NCBI GenBank assembly: GCA_030591195.1
Contig: JAUVBO010000207.1
Span: forward strand, 1-6,098
DNA: 6,098 bases
Direction: 5' to 3'
Source of the DNA: Pseudomonadota bacterium
GTDB taxonomy: Bacteria > Myxococcota > Polyangia > GCA-2747355 > JACKDQ01
The translations under genes were made by a program, and so were the position numbers. Positions 1 through 5,979 of this stretch are shown one piece after another. The stretch's first letter is position 1. Each line of letters begins with the position of its first letter. Under the pieces are notes generated by a model. That model was not told the origin of the DNA and did not search any database. It saw only the letters and a program-made list of their open reading frames with translations.

Positions 1-267
1 ATCACCCAGCAGGGCGATGGACCCGCTCGGCATCCGGCGCCTTCGCCATGGGTCTCCCCGCCGTCCAGAGGCTCGCACCGAGCCTGCCAACAGTGATCGT
101 CAACCTGCCCAAGGCTGCCTGATTCGGTTCAGATCCGGTCGCACCTTGGTCGTGTCCCCCGTCGCGTCTTGGCGCCGTAGTCGCGCCTGCTCAGCTTCGC
201 CAGCGCTCTCGGTTGCCTCGGCTCAGTCGCCAGCGACATGCCTCGAGCATGGCGCGTACCACCGGTC

Positions 268-281
268 TCGCCGATCGGCGA
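268..281. promoter_or_regulatory. Perfect 14-bp palindrome, possible operator
   Basis: TCGCCGATCGGCGA reads the same on both strands. Its centre lies about 78 bp upstream of the kinase GTG, where a dimeric regulator could bind. In DNA this GC-rich, a palindrome of this length containing CGATCG can arise by chance. No second copy was seen elsewhere in the window, so the operator role is only a guess. Confidence 0.25.
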
Positions 282-332
282 TCATCCAGCTTGCACGGGG
301 AAGTCGTGCGTCGTAAGTAGGGGCGTCTCCTC

Positions 333-342
333 GAGGAGAAAG
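333..342 (+). promoter_or_regulatory. Ribosome binding site of the kinase gene, long spacing
   Basis: GAGGAGAAAG precedes the GTG at 353. The gap from the end of GAGGAG to the start codon is 14 nt, longer than the usual 5-9. The reading frame is closed upstream by an in-frame TAA at 314-316, and no other start codon lies between that stop and 353. The GTG is therefore the only start that gives a complete signal peptide. Confidence 0.5.
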
Positions 343-352
343 CGGAACATCC

Positions 353-2542
353 GTGCTCAGGCCTCGCCGATTCGCTGCTTTGCACATCCTCGCAGGGCTC
401 ATGCTGGGCGGCTGCAGCGACGACCCCACGCTTACGCTCTCCCGTTGGGAGCTCGCGATCGACGCGTCGGCCACGACGACCGCCGTCACCTTGCCTGCGC
501 AGCTGCCGCTGACCACGGCGGACGGCTCCCGGCCCGAGAGCTATCGGCTTCGCCAGCGCGTCGAGCTGCCGCCGGCCTGGCGGGGCAAGCGACTGACACT
601 GGCCTTCGTCAAGCTCGCGGCGCCGGCCCGGCTACGCGTCAACGGCGTCGAAGCGGCGGCCATCGCCAAGGATCGCTGGGCAGACTATCGAGAGGCCTTT
701 CCCCAGCGCTGGACGATCACGGCGCAGCAGAGCACCAGCGGCAGCCTGGCGCTCGACTTGACGCTGAAGAACACCTGGGCCCAGAGCGGGTGGCTCGACG
801 TCCCGGCGCGGCTCAGCCCCACCCCCGCCGGCGCGGCGCGGCTGTTGCGGATCTTCGAGTGGAACCGCATCACCTCGGTGATGGGGCTGGCCGCCACCAC
901 CATCTCGGCCCTGATCTACCTCTTCATCTTCGCCTGGAACCGCAAGAAGCGTGACACCGGCTGGTACGTGCTGGAAGCGATCTGCGGCGGGCTATACCCC
1001 GCCCTCAACCTCAACCTGCTCCAGCCTTTGGTCGGCAGCTGGGACGTGCCGCTGGCGGCCCTCGGCGTCTCGACCGCGGGCCTGGCTGGCGTCCACATGA
1101 TGCACTGCCTGCTCAAGCTGCCGCGGCCCCACTGGATCTGGCTCGCAGCCTGGCTGGTGCACGTCGTGTTGGCGCTCGTCTTTCACGATCCCTTCCGGGC
1201 CACCTTCTTCGTCGCAGCCACCGGAGGCCTGATGCTGGGTGCGGCCGCCTGCTATCAGATCTATCGCTACGGCGTGGCGGCGTTGAGGCAGCGGCAACCC
1301 GGAGCCCTGGCCCTCTCCGTCGGCTGGCTCGCGATGCTCTTGCTCGGCGGTGTGGACATCTTGGGCTGGATGGGGCTCGGGGCCGTCTTTGGCGGCTGGC
1401 AGGGCGCGGGCGCCGGGATCTTCACCATCGCCCTGGCCCAGTCGCTCAACCTCAGCCGCGACCACATCCGCGCCTTGAAGGAAGCCGATTCCCTCACCGA
1501 AGAGCTCAGCAAGCGCATCGCCGCCCTCGAGGCCTCGAACCGTGAGATCAAGGGTCTCAACCAGGAGCTCCGCCATCAGGTCGGCGTCCGCTCCCACGAT
1601 CTGGCCCAAAACCTCGCCAACGCCTCGTCCGCTCCGCTGCCCGATGACAGCATGATCTCGGTCGGCGACGTGATCAGCGAGCGCTATCGCATCGACTCGG
1701 TGCTCGGCAGCGGCGGTATGGGAGTCGTCTACAAGGCCCTCCGGCTCACCGACCAGCGGCGCTGCGCCCTCAAGGTGATCAAGCATCGCCCCAGCACCGA
1801 GGACCTGGCGCGCCTCTCCCGTGAAGCCATGGTGCTCTCGCAGATCGAACACCCCAACATCATCGAGGTGCTCGACATCAACGTCTCCAACTCGGGCAAG
1901 CTCTATATCGTGATGGAGTTCGGCGATGGCGAGCAGCTGGGCAAGATGTCCGAGCGCTTCGGCGAGGCGGGCTGGGCGCTGCCGGTGCTGGCGCAGACCG
2001 CGGACGCCCTGCAGGCGATCCACGCTGAGGAGGTGATTCACCGCGATCTCAAGCCGGGCAATATTCTGCACGCATACAAGGACGACGGATCGCCCTGGGT
2101 CAAGGTGGTGGACTTTGGGCTGGCCGGTCTGATCGACGCCAACGAGTCAGCGGTGCTGCAGCTGGCGACCACCTTGAACGTGTTCTCGGACACCAAGCCG
2201 CCCAAGGGCGTCTCGCTGACCCAGACCGGCGCGATCATTGGCACCCCGCTCTACATGGCGCCCGAGCTGGTCTCGGGGAGCAAGGAGGTCGGGCCTCCCG
2301 CGGATATCTTCGCCTTCGGGGTGGTCGCCTACGAGATCCTCGGGAAGATGCGTCCCTTTGCCGAGGTGCCCCTGGTCTCGGTGGTGCGTGGCCACCCCGT
2401 CGAGCCCCAGGAGCATCTCTCCCAGCTCTGCGCCGATCTGCGGCCAGATGTCGCCGAGATGGTGATGCAATGCCTGAGCGTCGACCCCCACGAGCGACCA
2501 CCAGCGAAGAAGATCGTCGCCCTGCTTCAGCAACCGACCTGA
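353..2542 (+). CDS. 7TM receptor-type Ser/Thr protein kinase with lipoprotein-like signal peptide
   Basis: This 729-residue protein is predicted to sense an envelope signal and phosphorylate cytoplasmic proteins on Ser/Thr. Residues 1-21 form a signal peptide (MLRPRR, hydrophobic core, LGGC lipobox, Cys21). Residues 22-170 form a beta-rich exported domain with a sugar-binding-sandwich look (LPPAWRGKRLTL, RLRVNG). About 172-366 hold seven hydrophobic segments, an arrangement like 7TMR-DISM receptors. About 371-424 is a coiled coil (ELSKRIAALEASN). The kinase domain spans 445-725: glycine loop LGSGGMGVVY (451-460), Lys474, Glu491, HRDLKPGN (563-570), DFG (587-589), GTPLYMAPE (630-638), Asp651 and Arg715. 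All catalytic residues are present, so it should be active. Oddly, DFG to APE is about 52 residues, some 20 longer than in PknB-type kinases. The gene stands alone, converging on the next one. The kinase call is certain; the 7TMR-DISM assignment is by architecture only. Confidence 0.93.
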   Translation: MLRPRRFAALHILAGLMLGGCSDDPTLTLSRWELAIDASATTTAVTLPAQLPLTTADGSRPESYRLRQRVELPPAWRGKRLTLAFVKLAAPARLRVNGVEAAAIAKDRWADYREAFPQRWTITAQQSTSGSLALDLTLKNTWAQSGWLDVPARLSPTPAGAARLLRIFEWNRITSVMGLAATTISALIYLFIFAWNRKKRDTGWYVLEAICGGLYPALNLNLLQPLVGSWDVPLAALGVSTAGLAGVHMMHCLLKLPRPHWIWLAAWLVHVVLALVFHDPFRATFFVAATGGLMLGAAACYQIYRYGVAALRQRQPGALALSVGWLAMLLLGGVDILGWMGLGAVFGGWQGAGAGIFTIALAQSLNLSRDHIRALKEADSLTEELSKRIAALEASNREIKGLNQELRHQVGVRSHDLAQNLANASSAPLPDDSMISVGDVISERYRIDSVLGSGGMGVVYKALRLTDQRRCALKVIKHRPSTEDLARLSREAMVLSQIEHPNIIEVLDINVSNSGKLYIVMEFGDGEQLGKMSERFGEAGWALPVLAQTADALQAIHAEEVIHRDLKPGNILHAYKDDGSPWVKVVDFGLAGLIDANESAVLQLATTLNVFSDTKPPKGVSLTQTGAIIGTPLYMAPELVSGSKEVGPPADIFAFGVVAYEILGKMRPFAEVPLVSVVRGHPVEPQEHLSQLCADLRPDVAEMVMQCLSVDPHERPPAKKIVALLQQPT

Positions 2543-2626
2543 CCACTGGCTCGCTCACGTCGGTGCTCAGATTCCCACGTCTTCAGGTGGTCCTCTCAAC
2601 CGACAGACGATCGATGTCCTCCCCGG
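2543..2626. other. Convergent intergenic gap between kinase and lyase genes
   Basis: This 84-bp gap separates two gene ends facing each other. It holds short complementary pieces (GACCAC at 2541-2546 with GTGGTC at 2587-2592) and, at its right edge, a GC-rich 5-bp stem (CCCCG 2621-2625 with CGGGG 2631-2635). The stop codon of the minus-strand gene lies in the loop of that stem. No stem is followed by a run of T on either strand, so a classical intrinsic terminator cannot be named. Confidence 0.4.
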
Positions 2627-3781
2627 CTAGCGGGGCGTCACGGCGTCGTACGAGCTGCCGATCCGCGGATCATTGATCCAGTGATAGTCGAACGTGCTCT
2701 TGTTGTAGCGGGCGTTGCGGTAGATTCCGAGCTTCAGCTCGACGCGCTCGCCGGAGGCGTCAAAACACATCGTCTTGCCGTAGATCTTCATCTTGCCGTT
2801 GTTGCTCTGCTGGACGCCGTCGAGCCAGATCTCGACGAAGCCGATCGACGGATCGATGTTGAAGTTGATGTGCATCACGAGCTCGAACCACTGGCCCTCT
2901 AGGTCCTTGACCAGTGGCCCGGTCCAGAACACACCCTCTCGGTTGCCCAGCGACTGGGCATCGAGATCGATGTCGGCGGCATCGCCCGTTTCCCGCCGCA
3001 GCGTCAGGCGCCCGTCCTTGATGGTCAGCCCCAAGGCCGGACCGCCACACGAGAGCTTGCCCTTGAGCTGCATGATGTTGCCGCTGTTGGCGTCGCCGTT
3101 GCCCTCGGAGTCAAAGCCCACGCTCAGCATCCCGCGGTAACCGATGTAGTACTCGTCGCCGTGGTAGATGTAGAAGGCAGACCCATCATCGAGCAGTGGG
3201 TTGGCGAGCTCGGCCCGAGCCTTGTCACGATAGACGTCCCCGGACGTCATGGCTGCCTGGTAGACCTTGCCGCGCTGCGGGTGATCAACCACGCTGAGGC
3301 GGTCGAACCCGCTGCAGTTCGTCGGCTCACCGACACGCGAGCAGCTGGCCAGGCGGCCCCAGGCGGTTATCCCCTGGCTCGGATCTCCCGCGATACCATC
3401 CCAGGCGATCGCGGCATGCTCCTCCCCTTCGGTCGTGAAGCCGGTGCCAGCCCCGCTGTCCTGGGCGACCTGCCCATCGGGCTCTGGTGTCACCGTGCTG
3501 TCCGGCGCTGGCGTCACCGTGCTGTCCGGCGCTGGTGTCACCGTGCCGTCAGCCGCGGGCTCGGCCGTGTCCGGCTCGCCAGGGCCGGCGTCCTGCGCTG
3601 TCTGGCAGCGGGATTGATAGTGGTCACAAGAGCTCGGTTTCCCTGCATTGCAGCGGTCGAGCAGCCACGCGCAGTCCTTCGCACCGGAGAAGATTTGGTC
3701 CGGGGAGGCGATGCCGCCCTCGAGCATCCCGTCGCACCCAGTTACGATCCCCAGCCCGATGAAGAGGCACAGAGTTTTCAC
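2627..3781 (-). CDS. Lipoprotein with heparin lyase I/alginate lyase-like domain (putative polysaccharide lyase)
   Basis: This 384-residue lipoprotein probably acts on an acidic polysaccharide at the cell surface. The chosen start is a GTG with AAGGAGG 5 nt upstream. An upstream in-frame ATG at 3799 lacks such a site and would put acidic residues in the signal peptide. The lipobox is VTGC (Cys16). Four cysteines at 37, 44, 52 and 59 form a small module. Next comes a Pro/Asp/Thr-rich linker (about 61-120) with three TVTPAPDS-type units. Residues 123-384 look like the jelly-roll of Polysacc_lyase (PF14099-like) proteins: YRDKARAEL (184-192), WFELVMHINFN with His304, FVEIWLDG (ending Gly322) and LKLGIYRN (349-356). 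Known enzymes of this fold cleave uronic-acid polymers by beta-elimination. The substrate here cannot be told, and loss of activity with retained binding is possible. It diverges from the Cys-rich lipoprotein gene. Confidence 0.85.
   Translation of the reverse strand: MKTLCLFIGLGIVTGCDGMLEGGIASPDQIFSGAKDCAWLLDRCNAGKPSSCDHYQSRCQTAQDAGPGEPDTAEPAADGTVTPAPDSTVTPAPDSTVTPEPDGQVAQDSGAGTGFTTEGEEHAAIAWDGIAGDPSQGITAWGRLASCSRVGEPTNCSGFDRLSVVDHPQRGKVYQAAMTSGDVYRDKARAELANPLLDDGSAFYIYHGDEYYIGYRGMLSVGFDSEGNGDANSGNIMQLKGKLSCGGPALGLTIKDGRLTLRRETGDAADIDLDAQSLGNREGVFWTGPLVKDLEGQWFELVMHINFNIDPSIGFVEIWLDGVQQSNNGKMKIYGKTMCFDASGERVELKLGIYRNARYNKSTFDYHWINDPRIGSSYDAVTPR
3488..3559 (-). repeat. Three tandem 24-bp repeats coding the TVTPAPDS linker
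   Basis: Three adjacent 24-bp units (3488-3511, 3512-3535, 3536-3559) encode eight-residue steps in the linker of the lyase-like lipoprotein. The first two differ by one base in plus-strand order; the third has diverged (APDS replaced, in protein order, by the ADG side). Such in-frame minisatellites change copy number by slippage without breaking the frame and set the length of the spacer between lipid anchor and catalytic domain. Confidence 0.85.
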
Positions 3782-4092
3782 GATCTCCTCCTTCGGCATT
3801 CGCGCGCTGCTCTCTGGGAAGAGGGGCGTTGGACGAGTTTCTGCAAAGAAAACCAAGAAAAAGGGACTGCCGCAGCGCCTTCACCAACAAATTCCAGCAA
3901 CTTGCACCTGGATCAGGAGTGCCTTCGCCCCGCGTCGATTGTCACGGCGAGTCTTGCGCGCAATGCACCAAGACCTGCGCGGTCGTTTTTCTGCCGCTGG
4001 GGCCGATTGTCGCCCGGGTACATCCAACCGGCGGCAATCACGACGCAGTCGTCCGGCGAACCGGTGGTCCAGTCATTGCACAACGCCATTGG
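3782..4092. other. Divergent control region between lyase and Cys-rich lipoprotein genes
   Basis: These 311 bp lie between two divergent lipoprotein genes, so promoters for both should be here. The segment 3840-3900 is the most A-rich in the window (GCAAAGAAAACCAAGAAAAA), which fits a promoter region, but no convincing -35/-10 pair was found on either strand. Other marks are a 10-bp palindrome TTGCGCGCAA (3954-3963), two copies of CGATTGTC (3936-3943 and 4004-4011), and a weak hairpin GACC/GGTC followed by GTTTTT (3972-3990). The plus reading frame of the Cys-rich gene stays open back to 3829, but its translation there is unlike the protein and would bury the signal peptide. Confidence 0.5.
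3787..3793 (-). promoter_or_regulatory. Strong ribosome binding site that fixes the lyase start
   Basis: On the minus strand this reads AAGGAGG, a near-perfect anti-16S match, followed by 5 nt (AGATC) and the GTG at 3781. It is the best ribosome binding site in the window and decides the start against the upstream in-frame ATGs at 3799 and 3856. Confidence 0.85.
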
Positions 4093-5067
4093 ATGACGAC
4101 GATCGAGGACCTCAAGAGAACGAGTCTCGCGCTGTGGGTCACCCTTTTGCTCCCGATCGGCTGCGGCGGGGGCGGTGACGCCCAGTCCTGCCCGCCGTGC
4201 GGGGTAGGAAGCTACTGCACCCCCGCGACGGGCTACCAGTGCGTCCCGGCCTCGGGCGGGTGCGCGTCGGACCCGACAAGGTGCGGGAGCAACGCGTTCT
4301 GCCAGGCCAGCGAGTGCAAGTGTCTGGCGGGCTTCGTCGACTGCAACACCAACCTGGGGCAGGGCGGAGGCGATGGCTGTGAGTGCCGGTCCTGCGACGG
4401 CACCGCCTGCGCGGCAACTTGCGATCCCGCTGTCCGCCGCTCGTGCGGTGACGACGACGAGGCCTACTGCGCCAACGGCACCTGCATGCCCTGCCCGACG
4501 GGAACCTACAACTGCGACGGTGTCGTGACCTGCGAGGCCAAGCAGAAATGCTGCGATCCCAGCACCACTGACGCCTGCGACGACAAGGGACAGTACTGTG
4601 ACCAAGGGGTCTGCACGCCCTGCCCGACGGGGACCTACAACTGCGACGGCGAAGAGACCTGCGAGAGCAGCCAGCGGTGCTGCGTGGCTGGCTCGCAGAA
4701 CGCCTGTCTGGGCAATACGAGCAGGTTCTGCGATGCCGTCACCCAGACCTGCGTGCCGTGCGCGCCGGGGATGTTCAACTGCGACAACAACGGGATCTGC
4801 GAGAGCAACGACAGCACCTGTGGGCCCCCGCCTTCCCACTGTGAGCAGTGGACCAGCTGGACCTGCTTCCTCTCGGCGAATATGGGCTGCGAGAGCACTT
4901 GCGCCGAGTCTGCGACCGACATTCGGACAGTGACCTGCGGCCCGGACGGCACCTGCGCCTGCACCACCGGCCCCCCCGCGACGACCAGCGCCTGTCAGCA
5001 GGCCTCGCCGGCGACGAGCCCCTGCGACATCTGTCAGCAGGCCTTCGCCCAGGGCTGCTGCAGCTGA
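4093..5067 (+). CDS. Exported Cys-rich repeat protein, probable lipoprotein
   Basis: Not recognised as a named family. The 324-residue product has 51 cysteines (about 16%), so it must be exported and disulfide-bonded, or metal-binding. The ATG at 4093 gives a signal peptide (KR, then SLALWVTLLLPIGC). Cys24 would be lipidated, although Pro at -3 makes the lipobox imperfect. This start has no clear ribosome binding site. After a Gly-rich spacer come EGF-like short Cys spacings (33-110). Tandem modules follow, with consensus CxPCPTGTYNCDGxxTCE: 131-173, 174-219, and a partial one at 220-243, each continuing with a QxCC segment and a YC/FC loop. The module preceding 131 matches only the second half. 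Residues 250-290 (WTSWTC, two more Cys, RTVTC) recall a thrombospondin type 1 repeat. The end is GCCS. A role in surface structure, adhesion or protein-protein contact is plausible but not shown. Confidence 0.85.
   Translation: MTTIEDLKRTSLALWVTLLLPIGCGGGGDAQSCPPCGVGSYCTPATGYQCVPASGGCASDPTRCGSNAFCQASECKCLAGFVDCNTNLGQGGGDGCECRSCDGTACAATCDPAVRRSCGDDDEAYCANGTCMPCPTGTYNCDGVVTCEAKQKCCDPSTTDACDDKGQYCDQGVCTPCPTGTYNCDGEETCESSQRCCVAGSQNACLGNTSRFCDAVTQTCVPCAPGMFNCDNNGICESNDSTCGPPPSHCEQWTSWTCFLSANMGCESTCAESATDIRTVTCGPDGTCACTTGPPATTSACQQASPATSPCDICQQAFAQGCCS
4483..4821 (+). repeat. Tandem coding repeats of the Cys-rich protein
   Basis: Two full units and one partial unit encode modules beginning CxPC. 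The core CCCTGCCCGACGGG recurs 129 bp apart (4489 and 4618) and is followed both times by ACCTACAACTGCGACGG with almost no change. This points to a recent internal duplication of 43 codons. The third unit (from 4750) is diverged at the DNA level but keeps the Cys spacing. Confidence 0.8.
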
Positions 5068-5127
5068 CGATCGCCATCACCTGCCAGTCGAAGCATCGCC
5101 GATCCCCTCAGAGCGGCGACGCCGCGG

Positions 5128-5133
5128 TACAAT
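5128..5133 (+). promoter_or_regulatory. -10-like element upstream of the TPR gene
   Basis: TACAAT matches the sigma-70 -10 consensus at five of six positions and lies 28 bp upstream of the ATG, in otherwise GC-rich DNA. That would give a leader of about 20 nt. No matching -35 hexamer sits 16-18 bp upstream, so this is a candidate only. Confidence 0.35.
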
Positions 5134-5161
5134 CGCCCGTCGAGCTGAGCGGAGAACGAGG

Positions 5162-5911
5162 ATGGTCCGGGGCCTGCAGCTTCTGGCGCTGCTTCAGACG
5201 GCGTTCATGATCTGGATGATGGTCGACGCGGCCAAGCGCCGGGCCGACTACTACTGGTTCCTGATCATCCTGTTGCCCTTCGGCGAGTGGATCTACTTCT
5301 TCGTCGTCAAGATCCACGACTTCAAGCAGCTGCGGGGCAGGTTGCTCCCGGCGAAGCGACCCTCGCTGCGCGAGCTGCGGTTTCGAGCCCGGCAGACGCC
5401 CAGCGTGCTCAACCAGCGGCAGCTGGCCGACGGTCTCCACGACGCCGGGCACTACGAGGAGGCCGCCGCTGGCTACGCCGAGGTGCTCGCCAAGGACGCC
5501 GCGGAGGTGGGAGCACGGTACGGCGCTGCGCGCTGCAAGCTGGCGCTCGGCGACCCGGCCGGCGCGATCGAGGACCTGCGAGCGGTGGTGGCGAGCAAAC
5601 CGAGCTACCGCGACTTCGCCGCCTGGCTCGACCTGGCCGAGACCCTCAGACGGCAAGGTCGGCTGCAAGAGGCCGTCTCCGAGGCGCAGCGGCTCGTCGG
5701 CCGCAGCTCGCGGCCAGCCAACCAGGTGACCCTGGCGCGCTGTCTGATCGATGCGGGCCAGACCGAGGCCGGCGAGCGGGTCCTGCGCGAGATCCTCGAG
5801 GAGCTGCGATACGCGCCGCGCCACCACCGCCGCAGCGCCAGGCCGGCGGCGGCCGAAGCCCGCGGCCTGCTCCGCGGGCTCTCCAAGCAGCGTGGCGCCC
5901 GGCGAGGGTAA
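5162..5911 (+). CDS. Membrane-anchored tetratricopeptide repeat (TPR) protein
   Basis: This 249-residue protein of unknown specific role has an N-terminal membrane hairpin and a TPR domain. Segments at about 4-21 and 30-50 (WFLIILLPFGEWIYFFVV) are hydrophobic and joined by DAAKRRAD. The pattern resembles the short two-helix PLDc_N-like membrane domain. By the positive-inside rule the basic loop and perhaps the TPR part face the cytoplasm. Four TPR-like helix pairs follow at about 82-112 (LADGLHDAGHYEEAAAGY), 116-146, 149-182 and 184-215. The tail is Arg-rich. TPRs bind partner proteins, so a scaffold role at the inner membrane is likely, with no partner visible. The start is an ATG with GGAG 7 nt upstream (5151-5154). 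It lies 94 bp after the Cys-rich gene, too far to be clearly co-transcribed, and converges on the repeat gene at the right edge. Confidence 0.88.
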   Translation: MVRGLQLLALLQTAFMIWMMVDAAKRRADYYWFLIILLPFGEWIYFFVVKIHDFKQLRGRLLPAKRPSLRELRFRARQTPSVLNQRQLADGLHDAGHYEEAAAGYAEVLAKDAAEVGARYGAARCKLALGDPAGAIEDLRAVVASKPSYRDFAAWLDLAETLRRQGRLQEAVSEAQRLVGRSSRPANQVTLARCLIDAGQTEAGERVLREILEELRYAPRHHRRSARPAAAEARGLLRGLSKQRGARRG

Positions 5912-5979
5912 GGGGTCCGCCGAAGGTCCGCGTGCGGGGGCCAAGAGGGGGACAGCTCCAGCAGGCGTCTGGACCGGGG

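Larger units (their letters stand above)
1..352. other. Leader region upstream of the receptor kinase; no convincing gene
   Basis: No reading frame here has a recognisable protein or a start with a good ribosome binding site. The open frame at 17-316 has an Arg/Ser-rich, low-complexity translation typical of a spurious GC-rich frame. Plus frame 3 is open from the left edge to a TGA at 120-122 and ends in LPTVIVNLPKAA. It could be the last 39 residues of an upstream gene, but this cannot be told apart from chance. From about 123 to 352 the stretch looks non-coding and is the presumed control region of the kinase gene. It contains a perfect 14-bp palindrome and the GAGGAG ribosome binding site, both listed separately. 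Confidence 0.5.

Noticed and set aside
17..316. Plus-strand open frame of 99 codons at the left edge
   Set aside because: Arg/Ser/Ala-rich random-looking translation, no ribosome binding site, and poor codon bias after about position 60.
291..319. TTGCAC with 17-bp spacing to TAAGTA as a kinase promoter
   Set aside because: Only three and two of six consensus bases match, so it is no better than chance in this DNA.
992..2071. Long minus-strand open frame (359 codons) inside the kinase gene
   Set aside because: It lies wholly antisense to a gene with intact kinase and TM motifs. Its translation is His/Glu/Gly-rich without domains, a usual by-product of high third-position GC.
2621..2635. CCCCG/CGGGG hairpin at the convergent gene ends as an intrinsic terminator
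   Set aside because: Five-bp stem overlapping the lyase stop codon, with no T-run on either strand.
3841..3862. Sigma-54-type element on the minus strand (TTGG...TTTGC) before the lyase gene
   Set aside because: GG and GC are 8 nt apart where the -24/-12 promoter needs 10.
3972..3990. Terminator-like hairpin GACC-loop-GGTC followed by GTTTTT
   Set aside because: The stem has only 4 bp, and no plus-strand gene lies upstream to terminate. An attenuator for the Cys-rich gene cannot be excluded but has no support.
3829..4092. N-terminal extension of the Cys-rich protein to an upstream ATG
   Set aside because: It would bury the signal peptide about 90 residues inside the protein, and third-position GC weakens towards 4092. 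The ATG at 4093 fits the signal peptide.
3913..4839. Minus-strand open frame opposite the Cys-rich gene
   Set aside because: The translation is an Ala/Val/Arg-rich mirror of Cys codons (GCA/GCG on the opposite strand) with no start signal or domain.
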